Origin: Symbiodinium kawagutii
Taxonomy: Eukaryota > Sar > Dinophyceae > Suessiales > Symbiodiniaceae
Length of the DNA stretch: 64,000 nucleotides
Assembly: GCA_009767595.1 (NCBI GenBank)
Contig: VSDK01000709.1
Location: 218,378-282,377 of the forward strand
Reading direction: 5' to 3'
Part shown: one piece after another, positions 20,846 through 31,816 of the stretch
Position numbering within the stretch: the stretch's first letter is position 1
Layout: every line of letters begins with the position of its first letter
Notes under the pieces: generated by a model
What the model was told of the DNA's origin: nothing
The model's input: only the letters and a program-made list of their open reading frames with translations
The model's database searches: none
Translations under genes and position numbers: made by a program

Positions 20846-21050
20846 GCGCTTTGAACACGTTGTGGTGAGATTTCGTGGCAGGCGCGGCGCTCTGAACCCG
20901 TCATGATGAATTTTGTGGCAGGCGCAGCGCTTTGAGCACGTTATGATCAAATTTCGTGGCAGGCGCAGCGCTTTGAGCACGTTATGATCAGATTTCGTGG
21001 CAGGGGCAGCGCTTTGAGCACGTTATGATCAGATTTCGTGGCAGGCGCTA
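20846..21050 (+). repeat. 41-bp minisatellite, five units
   Basis: Units begin at 20846, 20887, 20927, 20968 and 21009. The consensus starts GCGCTTTGAGCACGTTATGA and ends TTTCGTGGCAGGCGCA. The units differ by a few substitutions, so the array is not brand new. It is followed by an 84-bp minisatellite that reuses GTGGCGC words. Confidence 0.85.
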
Positions 21051-21132
21051 GAAACACTTGCAATCGTAACGTGGTTCTCGCGAAAGAAAGAAATATATTC
21101 TATTTTTCTTTACACGCTCACAGGACGTTATG

Positions 21133-21512
21133 ATCAAGAGTTTCGCTGTGGCGCGGTGCGCGTTTGGGATCGTAACGTGGTGCTTGGCTGTGGCGCCAGC
21201 ATCATTTTCGATCATTTTTTGCGTGTGCGTGTGGCGTGGTGCGCATTGGGGATCGTAACGTGGTGTTTTGTTTGCTGTGGCGCGAGCATCATTTTCAATC
21301 ATTTTTTGCGTGTGCGTGTGGCGCGGCGCGCATTTGGGATCGTAACGTGGTGTTTTGCTGTGGCGCCAGCATCATTTTCAATCATTTTTCGTGCGTGCGT
21401 GTGGCGCGGCGCGCGTTTGGGGATCGTAACGTGGTGTTTTGCTGTGGCGCCAGCATCATTTTCAATCATTTTTTGTGCGTGCGTGTGGCGCGGTGCACAT
21501 TTGGGATCGTAA
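21133..21512 (+). repeat. ~84-bp minisatellite, about 4.5 units
   Basis: The marker GGGATCGTAACGTGG or a one-base variant recurs at about 21166, 21249, 21336, 21420 and 21503, giving spacings of 83-88 bp. Each unit also holds GCGCCAGCATCATTTTCAAT and GTGTGGCGCGG. Frames through the array are open and Cys/Arg-rich, which is a repeat artefact and not a gene. Confidence 0.85.
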
Positions 21513-23150
21513 CATGTGAAGATGTTTCCCGCATTTCAGAACCCGAACGGTGTTGGGCCATTCAATGCTGGTCCCAGGATTGAGAACCGTAACGTGGTTC
21601 GGCCATTCAATGGAGGCATGATTGTGTGTTGGGACAAAATTGCGTCATCAACGCAGTAAGATAAGGTAGCCCCATCGTTGATCATTGTGAGCAGAATCGA
21701 CGAGGCTTGTGTTTTTAGTTGCCTGGACTGCTCCACTGAACGCAGCAATTTCATTCTGCGCGGCTTCTGTTTTGCGGTGGTTATTGTGGCCTTTTTTCCA
21801 ATCAGCCTCGTTGCTCTCCATTGAAGGGCCGTTCGCAGGTTATGGTTCCAACAGTGGTTTCGAGATTGTGGTTTGTAGCTCCATTCGCCAGTTCTGGTTG
21901 GACGAATTGTTCGGAGATTGTGGATTCAAAGGCCTTTGGCAGGTTATGGATGGGAGCGGATGATGGTTTGACCATCCTCCCCATCCCCCTCCTCAATAAT
22001 ACTGATACAAAATGGATATAGATGATGGCTTCGTTTTAATTGAGCAAACATAGATATCCGGACTCATGTTGACGCAGCCTCCGCGAAAACATTGCTTGGA
22101 GGGGGCGTGGGGGAGGAGGGAAGCCAATGAAAGCAATTTTCAATCCATTTGGGTCATAGGCAGTTCCGGAATAGAAGGAAGGGCCAAATTTTGGAACTTG
22201 AAAAGCATCAGTTTTCCAAGGACGTACGGCAGTGCACCGGCAGTGGACGGCGGCGTTTGTGCTTCCATCACGACAACGCATATCAAGTTATTCCGACAAG
22301 TAGAATTTATCATGTTTCAAACACGGATTTCTTTTGCGTTTCAAAAAATATTGATTTTATTGCGTCGAACAAATGCATTCGGAAACGGTTTTGAGTGGAG
22401 GACAGATCAGCCAAAAAACCATTGCCGGAGTAAGCCTCGGGCCCCGTTTTTGGAACCAATTTTGGTGCCAAATTTGGCCATTTTCTTATTTGTTTATACC
22501 AATGACGTTCCCAAACCGGGGACCGAAAAAACGTGCAAACATTGGAACCCATTTCACGGTTTTCAAACCGAAACCAATTGTGAATTTTTGTACGTTCCAT
22601 CTGGAAAGGTTTGTTCGCTTTCTACGTGCCAGAAATTTAAAAATTTAGCCACTCGGATATCGCGAGCCAACATGAACGAGAAAAATTAGAATAAACATTG
22701 AATTTTTCTGACGTAGAAGTTCTTGTGCATTCCAACTGTAGACAATCTGTCCAGAGCCAAATCCAAAACTGCCACCGATTAGATCGATGGCCCTTGCACC
22801 AAGCAAAACAAAAAAAACAAATACAGCCACTCTTTGCTGTCTTCCTCTTTTAGCGGCCGTCTCTGTCTCACTCTCAATCAGCTTTTGGGCTTATGGTTGC
22901 GGATCTTTCTATCCTTTCGATCCGGAGGACTTGGGTCATCTTGAAGCAAAGACCACATTTTTGGCTGGTAGCTTTGCATGTGAAACTTGAATTGGTTCGT
23001 GTGTGGCCTTCTGGGCGAGGATGTAGAGAAGGTCATAAGCACAGTCTTGGTCGCACTGCTGCCTTAATCACGCTGGCTTGATAGTGACATTCGATCGCAC
23101 AGCTACAGCTGAACTTGCTCAGTGAAAGTTTAATCTTCCCTTAACAAGGG
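21513..23150. other. No gene recognised
   Basis: A 207-codon frame (22066-22689, +) and several shorter ones exist, but composition is atypical and no motif or splice pattern supports them. The word GTAACGTGG near 21588 is a stray relic of the minisatellite just upstream. Confidence 0.4.
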
Positions 23151-23194
23151 CAGGGGTACGTCAGTGGCAGCATCTTTCTTTTTCATGGGGGACA

Positions 23195-23270
23195 GCGGTG
23201 TCTTAACAAGCTCTGTGCCTTTGAAGGACGCTTGGCCTTCCGCTCTGCGATTGCCACCCATCTTTCAGGT
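23195..23270 (+). repeat. Dispersed repeat family 2, copy 3
   Basis: The stretch reads GTCTTAACAAGCTCTGTGCC followed by GAAGGACGCTTGGCC and CGCTCTGCGATTGCC, matching 18410-18460. The 21-base GATTGCCACCCATCTTTCAGG at its end recurs at 23447, immediately before the GCACGGTGCTTGAC part of the family at 23467-23490. A later event seems to have split the copy. Confidence 0.6.
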
Positions 23271-23811
23271 TCCTTGGGCGGTTCTTTGTCTGTTTGGTGG
23301 CTGGTTCGTGGTTGCTGGTTGGTTTGGCTGGTTTTTGTTTGTTTTATGGTCATCTTACTTCTAATTGATCTTTGATCTTCAGAATCTGTCTGGACACATA
23401 GTGACCTGCATTCCGTGTGCAATAGGCACTACCCGGAAAAAAAAAGATTGCCACCCATCTTTCAGGCACGGTGCTTGACGACGCTGCTGGACTTCTGACT
23501 CACCGGTCACTTGTTGGGTGACCCTCCACATTTTATTTTGGTATTCAGTGTGATCTCTTGAGCTTCTTTGTCTGTGCACCTTTGGATAATGACAACTCTG
23601 CTCATCACGACTTGAAAAGCGATATTGATAATGCTCGTGTTTAATGTTAACGATCTCGATTGTGGGCTACACTTGATTGGGATCTTTGAAGCAGTGGCTA
23701 AGAGTGCGCACCATCTCTGCGAACGCACGTATGTGGCAACGACCACAGCTGCACACGTTGCTCTATGTTTGCTATTTGCAATTTTACTGAATCTTCTACT
23801 GTTCTTTCCAG

Positions 23812-23994
23812 TGACGCCAGGTTACACTCTCAATTTCGGACTCTGAACACGTTTTGTCGCCTTTCTGTACAGTTTTCTCTTCAGTGTCACAGTAGGCTGG
23901 TTAATGCATCATGGATTGGGATGTATGATTTCTTTTGTAGGTGTGACATGACCGCTGCCACAGTGCACAAGCGGCGCCCTCGGAGAAAAAAAGA
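23812..23994 (+). repeat. SINE-like dispersed repeat family 1, copy 3
   Basis: It carries GGATTGGGATGTATGATTTC and then the core at 23951-23980 (ACCGCTGCCACAGTGCACAA then GCGGCGCCCT) followed by an A-rich tail. It differs from copies 1 and 2 by GTGACATGACC in place of GTGACC, a feature shared with copy 4. Confidence 0.66.
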
Positions 23995-24039
23995 ATTGGT
24001 TCGTATGTGGCGATGATCGCTCATTCACGTTGCATACCT

Positions 24040-24226
24040 TCTTGTGACGCTTTGTGTCGCTGTCGGATCAATGTTGGCACTCTTCACACGTTCTGCCACC
24101 ACTTTTGGACAGTTTTTGATTTCAGTCTCAATGCAGACTTGTTGACCCATTTTCATGGATTGTGATCTTGAATTTTTCTAGTTGTGACATGACCGCTGCC
24201 ACCAGTGGCGCCCTCAGAAAAAAAAG
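24040..24226 (+). repeat. SINE-like dispersed repeat family 1, copy 4
   Basis: This diverged member has TGTGACATGACCGCTGCCAC followed by a shortened CAGTGGCGCCCTCAG and eight A residues. It shares the GACATGACC variant with copy 3, only 240 bp upstream, so the two probably form a subfamily or a local duplication. Confidence 0.62.
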
Positions 24227-24439
24227 AGAACAGAAGCTTGTCAAGCACAGACTGACAGAAACAACAAGCGACCAAGGACTAGGATCCAGAAAGCAAACCA
24301 ACAGATCCAATTGCGCCAATGGAGAGAAAAGATTGCCAAGATGCTTGTTTTTTGTGCAAGTGAACAAATGAATGATGCTCTTGTCCTGTCTTTTTCCCTT
24401 GAGTTTTCTTGGTCTTTGAGAGCTTAAAAATGCCATATT

Positions 24440-24850
24440 CATTTGTAAACTGAATTCGGTGGTTACTCATGCTGGACTAATGATGTTTTCGGTCTTGGGT
24501 CACCCGTCGTCTAGTTGTTATTATTTGGATTTTTTGTATTTTAAGCTTTTTTGTTTTGATTTCATTGTGATCGCTTGATTGGTGTTATCATTGTATTTTA
24601 TCATTTCTTATTGCTATTTACTTGTATCAGCATTGTTTTTATTACGATTGTTGTTGTCATCATTAAGAAATATTTTTATTAGTACGATTATCCTTTTCAT
24701 TTCTATCCTTTTTTTCCACTATTCTAAGTATTGCCATTCCTAAGTGTTATTCCTATTGATCTTATATTACTATTATTATTGTTTTGATCATTGTTTTTAA
24801 AAATTTTATTGTTTCAAACAATTGTGCAATGTTTTTTTCCCCAAACAGTG
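24440..24850. other. AT-rich spacer, no gene
   Basis: Strongly AT-rich DNA with irregular ATT and TTG triplet tendencies. No open frame of note and no RNA gene is visible. Confidence 0.5.
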
Positions 24851-25500
24851 TGTGCACTATAGGGATTCTTACGGTAGTAGAAATGGTCTTGGTGTAGATC
24901 TAGGTGTGCTCGCTCGCGTGCGGCTAATTCGTCAACCCTTTCGTCAAAAACGTTGTCTGTCGTTTTCAACAGAAGCCTCGCACGAAACGTGGTTACGCGG
25001 CACCTCTCTTCCGAAGCTGCGTTCTCGTCTGTGTGCCGTGTCCGTTTTTTGAGCAGAATACTTTTTACGTGGCAGGCGCAGGGGAAAGCTCACTTTTGTC
25101 CCTCTTGGGCATTAGGAAGCTGTAGCAGACGCAAGGGATTCGATGCGTTTCACAAAACGTGTAACTGTCGTCGATTTTGCGACGTTGCAAAAACATTGGC
25201 AGGCGCGCGCAAAATGAGCGCGTTCGAAAGCATCGACTTTTTCGTGACAGGCGCAGCGGTTCGTGATCTTGAGCTCTCTTTTTTTGGTGACCTCGAAACG
25301 CTCGTTTCGTCAGAATGTCGTCATTTTTGCATCTGCTATGTCGAGATCATTTGTCGTGACAGGTGCAGAACTTCGCATGACTTGGGATGACTTTTTCGTG
25401 GCAGGTGCAGCATTTTGCAACATAAACGCTTGAAATCGCAAATCGCAGTGCAATGGAGACTTCAGGTGCCTTTCATACCTCTGTTTTTTTGTGTCTCGCC
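24850..25500. other. No gene; scattered GTGGCAGGCGCA relics
   Basis: Phrases such as CGTGGCAGGCGCAG (25069), GTGACAGGCGCAG (25243) and CGTGGCAGGTGCAG (25396) resemble the 41-bp minisatellite at 20846-21050. They are spaced irregularly, as in a decayed array. No coding evidence was found. Confidence 0.45.
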
Positions 25501-25800
25501 CGCGCGCGGTGCAAATTTTGATTTCGCTCGTGCAACCTTCTGCGGACTTACGTGTCGGATCGCTCTCGTCTGCGCGCGGTGCAAATTTTGATTTCGCTCG
25601 TGCAACCCTTTGCGGACTTTGTGCGTGTCGGGTCGCCCTCGTCTACGCGCAGTGCGAATTTTGATTTCGCTCGTGCAACCCTCTGCGGAGTTTGTGCGTG
25701 TCGGATCGCTCTCGTCTGCGCGCGGTGCGAATTTTGATTTCGCTCGTGCAACCTTCTGCGGAGTTTGTGCGTGTCCGATCGCTCTCGCCTGCGCGTGGTG
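25500..25800 (+). repeat. ~72-bp minisatellite, four units
   Basis: The marker GCAAATTTTGATTTCGCTCG (or GCGAATTTTG) recurs at 25511, 25581, 25654 and 25727. Units share CGTGCAACC, a CTGCGGA box and CGGATCGCTCTCGTC. Open frames on both strands across it are artefacts. Confidence 0.85.
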
Positions 25801-25852
25801 CTTATTTTTGCTTTTGACGAGATCTTGTCAAGAGTTCTCTCTTCTTAGTGCA

Positions 25853-26728
25853 CCAATGTGCTCTTATATGTGTGCTCTCATATGTGTGCTCACACATGTG
25901 TGCTCTCAAATGTGTGATCATATCTGTGCTCTCACATTTGTGCTCATATCTGTGTTCTCAAATGTGTGCTCTCAAATGTGTGCTTTCACATTTGTGTGCT
26001 CATATGTGTGCTCTCACATGTGTGCTCTCACATGTGTGCTCTCAAATGTGTGCTTTCACATTTGTGTGCTCGCATATGTGTGCTTTCATATGTGTGCTTT
26101 CATATGTGTGCTCTCATATGTGTGCTCAAATGTGTGCTTTCATGTGTTTGCTCTCATATGTGTGCTCTCATATGTGTGCTCTCATATGTGTGCTCTCAAA
26201 TGTGTGATCATATCTGTGCTCTCACATTTGTGCTCATATCTGTGTTCTCATATGTGTGCTCTCAAATGTGTGCTTTCACATTTGTGTGCTCATATGTGTG
26301 CTCTCACATGTGTGCTCTCACATGTGTGCTCTCAAATGTGTGCTTTCACATTTGTGTGCTCGCATATGTGTGCTTTCAAATGTGTGCTCTCACATGTGTG
26401 TTCTCAGATGTGTGCTCATGCATGTGTGCTCTCATTTGTGCTCTCATATGTGTGCTCTCACATGTGTGCTCTCACATGCGTGCTCTCATATGTGTGCTCT
26501 CATATGCGTGCTCTCATATGTGTGCTCATTTATGTGTGCTCTCATGTCTGTGCTCTCACCGGTGTGCTCTCACATGTGTGTGCTCATATGTGTGCTTTCA
26601 CACGTGTGCTCTCATATGTGTGCTCTCACATGTGTGCTCATCTGTGCTCTCATATGTGTGCTTTCACATTTGTGTGCTCATATGTGTGTTCTCAGATGTG
26701 TGCTCTCAAACCTGTGCTCTTGAATAGA
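25853..26728 (+). repeat. Long 14-bp minisatellite (ATGTGTGCTCTCAT type), ~60 units
   Basis: Nearly 880 bp is built from ATGTGTGCTCTCAT units with A/C/T changes at the end and TTTC or deletion variants. The unit is not a multiple of three and lacks stop codons in any + frame. Long Cys/Leu/Met/His-rich frames therefore open in all three frames, one of them exceeding 400 codons. Higher-order blocks are visible: 25911-26070 and 26201-26350 are nearly the same. Coding is rejected. Confidence 0.92.
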
Positions 26729-26829
26729 TGTTCTTGCTGTGTCCTTTTCCCACTTCCCCCATCTCACTGTTTGGGGTCTCTTGCCGGGATAATTTTGTTC
26801 TTAGCGCTATTGTTGTCACTACTATGACA

Positions 26830-27060
26830 TTTTTTTTCTTTTTTCTTTTTTTTTTATTATCACTATGTTTGTTATTATCAATTTTGTTATTATCATTATC
26901 ATTGGTATTATCATCATTACTAAACGAATTGATATTGTTATTGGTTTTGTTGTTGTTATTGTTATTGTTTTTGGTTTTCTTATTGTCATTCTTATTGTTA
27001 TTGTTATTGTTATTGTTATTGTTATTGTCATTACTGTTGTTACCATTCTTGAAAAACGGG
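26830..27060 (+). repeat. TTATTG-type hexanucleotide array in AT-rich DNA
   Basis: T-rich sequence gives way to TTATCATTATCATT and then to runs of TTATTG (best at 26994-27028). The Ile/Val/Leu-only frames it creates resemble membrane proteins but are repeat artefacts. Confidence 0.8.
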
Positions 27061-27470
27061 GTATTATTCCTATTACTGAGGTGTTAGTTTTTTTTAGGTG
27101 ATTGGTATTTGTTTGATTTACCATTTTAGTTCTAATATTTCTTGGCATTATTTTTTTGATTTTGGATCATCAGGAAATATTGAATTATTCATTCTTTCAT
27201 TCCTATTCTTTTGAATTTATGTATTCTTTTTTCTGATTCTTACTTCATGTTCATTACTCTTATTCTATAATTTGAGTACGCTCGTTATGATTATCATGAT
27301 TGTATACTTGTTTGATTTTGATCATGTTTGTTTTTTGGCATTCTTGTTTTGCCCGGTAAAAAGTGCTGGCCGTGATCGCATTGATGACAAATGGGCAGTG
27401 ATGATTGGCTGACGAGGGTGATCATCATGATGAATAATGATGAAATGGGGATGGCACTGACAGCATGCTG
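27061..27470. other. AT-rich spacer, no gene
   Basis: AT-rich, with no frame, RNA gene or regulatory element that can be supported. Confidence 0.45.
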
Positions 27471-27476
27471 CGGCTC

Positions 27477-27484
27477 CTGCTGCT

Positions 27485-27548
<64 letters not shown>
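27477..27548 (+). repeat. (CTG)7(ATG)17 triplet array
   Basis: Seven perfect CTG units at 27477-27497 join directly to seventeen perfect ATG units at 27498-27548. The perfection implies active length change. Confidence 0.93.
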
Positions 27549-27551
<3 letters not shown>

Positions 27552-27595
27552 ACAAGGATAACGATGAATTTAGCATGAAAACAATGATGATGAAA

Positions 27596-28050
27596 TGATG
27601 ATACAGTAACAACAAGCAATGAGTTCATGATGACACCGATGGAGATGATGAATATGATGAAGAAGATGATGATGATGATGATGACGAAGATGAAGAAGAT
27701 GATGATGATGAAGAAAAAGAAGAAAAAACAAACGATGATGATGATGAAGAAGAAGAAGATGATGAGGGTGATGAATATGACGAGGGTGATGGTGATGTCC
27801 ATGATGATGAAGAAGATGATGAAGATAATGACGGTGAAGATGACAAAAAACATGAAATTAAGATGATGAAGCTTGTGAAGATGAAGGTGATCACGTTTTT
27901 CAACGCTCTTACTTCATTCACTTTGTTCACCAACGTGCATCACTTGTGGGATCTGAAGATGATGAAGATGATGAAGACAATGAAGATGATGAAGGTGATG
28001 AAGATGATGAACGTGATGATGATGACAATGTTGAGGATGGTTGGCATTGT
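27596..28050 (+). repeat. GAT/GAA-rich imperfect triplet array
   Basis: Interrupted GATGAT, GATGAA and GAAGAT runs extend for about 450 bp, continuing the composition of the (ATG)n tract. The + frames are Met/Lys-rich and the - frames Ser/Ile-rich. Both are artefacts of triplet sequence. Confidence 0.8.
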
Positions 28051-28059
28051 AATGAGGAG

Positions 28060-30620
28060 GGGAGGAGGTGAAGTGGGGTGATGTGAGGAAGCGGGGGGTG
28101 CCATCCTTAGAAAACCCATCCAATGATGTTAGGGAAAAACCACCAGCTGGCAAGCCTCCCAAGATTCACAGGGTTGAAGGTGTGGAACAATTTTGAAACC
28201 GCCATGAAATATGAAAACAATGGCCAAAGATGGCCAAAGGAAGAATCAGGGGTGGCAGATCCCTGCGCTGATTCGTTTTTTTCGAACAATTGATTCTGTC
28301 ACGTTGTGAAAGTGTATTGAGATTCTTCCTGTTTGATCGACGCCATGTGCTCATGATTCTGCGTCGAGCCCGGGATTTCATCAAATTCCGGAAATTCATT
28401 TTCTTTTGCAAATTTTTATTCTGGGATTGGATTGGTTCATTATATACGTTTGGATTTGCCGTGCGTGCGGGCTGAATTGGTCGGTGGGGGTGAGGGAACC
28501 TATTGTTACTTACCAGTTTTTCTGTTTGCATTCTTGAGCATAGATAGTGCACGAGACAGCAAAGAAGTCTTTTTTTCTGGTGTCAGTTCACTTCACAGGA
28601 CTTACCTTTGTTACATGCATGCTCTGATGATCACCGAACCTTTCTCTTTGAAGGGGACAGTTTTACCAATAGATCATTTTCTTCTGCTGCAAGACGATGG
28701 GTGGAAAATGCATTTGTTTTGCATCGGAAGAAATTATTGCCTGCACAACGGCTCAAGAGTGCATTGTAGCAGAACACTCGCAACAATGAATGTAGCCACA
28801 TTCAAACCACATTCCCATTTTCATTCCAACCAAATCTTGAACACTTTGCTTTCTTGTGGTGGGGGTCGCTTGCAGTCATCAATTGCTATGGTGGCTGAAA
28901 AGGTGCCACAAGACCGCAAGACCACTGGATTGCCTTGTTGGAAATAAAAGGAAATGCAGTGAAAGGCAACAAAATGCACTAAATGCATTGTATGGAACTG
29001 AACGTTACAGAAGTCTCTGTGCAGGTTGTCCCAACGTTCCACACCTACGAGTATTTGATCAGAGCGGTGCGCCAGTGTCCCTTTGTTGTCATGATTATTT
29101 GAAATAAAGAAGAAATGAACATCAAATCATACGATTATATTCAGGATTATCCCAGTGTTTGAAAAGACATGCACCTGCCAGGAAATTGATGCTCGACGGC
29201 GTCAAATTGAAGATTCCAATGAGGAACTTGAGCACACCTGGCGAGTTTATTTGGAGTTTACCAAATCCCAATGATGGACATTGCATGGAACGGTTCCTAG
29301 TCTCAGGCGGCAAAGACTCCGCGATGACAGACAGGGAAGTCGGAAAAGGCTGGGAAATGGTAGGGTCTTTACATTGCCATGATTTGAATGGACTTCAACT
29401 TGCATCTTGACATAGTTTGACATAGTTTGACATTTTTCGACATATTTTGACATATTCTCGACATTGACTTTATGACTTTTTTGCTTTTCAACGGTGAAAC
29501 GAGCATTTTCCATGTGTCAGGCTGTTGATTGGAACAGGTTTACTGCCCAGCCAATACAACAGGACGCAGCTTGTACTGAAGTCTCGATACTCTTCGCTTC
29601 AGATTTGCTAGTGGCAGGATGACAGATGTAAACCAGTTCGGCTCATACACGAGAGCAATGCTGGCATGTCTTGAGACGACCGGTTTCTTTGTTTTGTGGG
29701 ACTTGTGGATCGCTTTCCAGGCATATTGGTGGGGTATGGCCCACTCCTGGGACAATAACTTTGGCGCGTTGGGTTTTGCCGAAGTGGAGGCTGCGTTGGG
29801 CACTGATAGTGTCTGAAGTGCTTGTAGCGCTCGCCACTTGACCCATTCGAGGAGACTAAATGTCGAGCTCTTCTTTCCCAGACATCTCCACCTGTGATTC
29901 TGCTGGACTGCCACGGTGTTGTGATTTTCCTTCGCCTGTTCTTTGTGAAGTCGTACATGAAACAATGACAAGACTTGCCACAGGAGCTGAACAGCAAGCA
30001 CACCTTTAATATGCTCGATCCAGTTCTTTGTTCGCTACTCAGACCGAAGAGTCTTTGAAGAGTTCAAGCACTGGCTTGGTGTTTGATAGGTGGCAGAGGT
30101 AGGTTTTGTGACCCGATGTTTGAGTTTTTTTCCAAGTCGTTCCGAGAAATTTTTATGAAATAGAGGCACGGTTGGTTGCAACACAAACCCTTCTACCCAC
30201 AACATGTCATTTGCCGGTAGTAACGCAATTCTTCAGGTGTTGCTATCACATGTGGATGGGATGTCAGTGCCAGCTTGGGCTAATGCAATACCAGGTTGAG
30301 TCCCATAGGTTTGCAGTGGCGAGTGTTCCATTGAGACTGTCAGAATTTTGGTCCTACTATGGATGTCCCGGCTATATGGATCATAAGCTAGAGACCTTGT
30401 AGAGTTGATAACCATGCTTCTATCCCAGCTATATCTCCAGCACATCGAAGTACCCACAGATCAATGGCTGACTGCTCCAACTTCTGCTCACTTCCTCCAG
30501 GCTCAATTTGGCTTGGCTGGCACGAAAATCTGAAAAGGAAAAGTTTGCATCATAGGAATTATACAAGATCTTACATATGCATATTTAAATCAACTATATG
30601 TATAGCGCACAAGACTATAA
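28060..30620. other. No gene recognised
   Basis: Overlapping frames at 29540-30003 on the - strand (153 and 131 codons) and a 65-codon + frame at 29619 contradict each other and show no motif. A short array of 11-12 bp TTTGACATA units lies at 29408-29465. Between 30540 and 30700 the DNA is AT-rich and may be promoter or 5' intron of the kinase gene that follows. Confidence 0.4.
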
Positions 30621-30800
30621 ATTTCTATAATGTATAGATTAGATATACACACTGTGAAACCATTGTATAAAGATGAACAGTATATGTACACATGTCATAG
30701 TTCTCTACTTACATCAATTTGCACAAAACAACAGGGAGTACCGCGGAGTATGGGTGGAGTGCTCGGAAGGTGGCGACGGATCAAACCTGCCTGCTCGAAA

Positions 30801-31747
30801 ATGGTTCAGCCCTGGCACGTGATTTTGGTGGCTGGCCCTCCTGCAGCTGGGAAACTCGGAAGCAGTGTCGACGTTTTAAGAAAATGAAACTGCGTGGAGG
30901 TTTTCTGAGCAATTTTTACCAGTTTTGAAGGGATTTCTTGCTTTTCTGAGCATTTTTTTCCAATTTCGAAGTGATTTCTTGATTTTCTGACCAATTTTTA
31001 TCATCTTTGCAGTGATTTCTTGCCTTCCTCAGCCATTTTTACCAATTTTGAAATGATCTCCTTACTATTTTTGCAGTGATATCCTGCTTCTCTGAACAAT
31101 TTTTACCAACTTTGTAACGCTTTCTTGTTTTTCTGGAAAGAAAATACCAGTTTTGAAGTGATTTCTTTCTTTTCTGAACAATTCTTATCGTTTTTGGAGT
31201 GATTTCTTGCCTTCCTCAGCCATCCTTACCAGTTCTGAGATTATTTCTTGCTTTTTGGAGCACTTTTTATCATTCTTACAGTGATATCCTGCTTTTCTGA
31301 AGAATTTCCTCTTTCTGAGCAATTTTTGTCATTTTTGCAGTGCTTTCTTGCTTTTTGGAGCAATTTTTACAATTTTTGCAGTTCTCCACTTGCTGTCACA
31401 AGTGGAATGTGTGGGTTCAACAGTAAGGAAGGGAACGGTGTGCGATGGCCTGAAGAAGCGCTATGGACTTGTTCACATCTCTCCGGGTCAGATACTGCGT
31501 GATGAAGTCTGCAAGCAAAGCGAACTCGGAGTGCAGGTGTGCTCCGTTAATATCAAGCATTCGAGCATTGAAAGTGCCGCAGAGATCAACAGGGTGGCGA
31601 TGATTGCGTTCTTGTGCATTTCTCATTAAAACTAGCGGTAGCTGGCTGGGGTTGAGTTAAAAAACATGTTTTGAGGCACCACGGCACCGCTGTTCCCCCA
31701 ACCCCCAGATGATATTTGCTTGCCCACAGCCTTCTTCCTTCCTGCTC

Positions 31748-31816
<69 letters not shown>

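Noticed and set aside
22066..22689. 207-codon + frame
   Set aside because: No motif, odd composition (Asn/Phe/Arg), overlaps equally long frames on both strands, and has no splice context.
25610..26827. Open frame of over 400 codons rich in Cys, Leu and Met
   Set aside because: It is the translation of a 14-bp stop-free minisatellite; the other two + frames are also open.
26822..27148. Hydrophobic or Ile/Thr-rich frames resembling membrane proteins
   Set aside because: They come from TTATTG and related simple repeats on both strands.
27425..27933. Poly-Ser, poly-Ile and poly-Met frames
   Set aside because: GAT/ATG triplet arrays read in different frames; no unique coding sequence.
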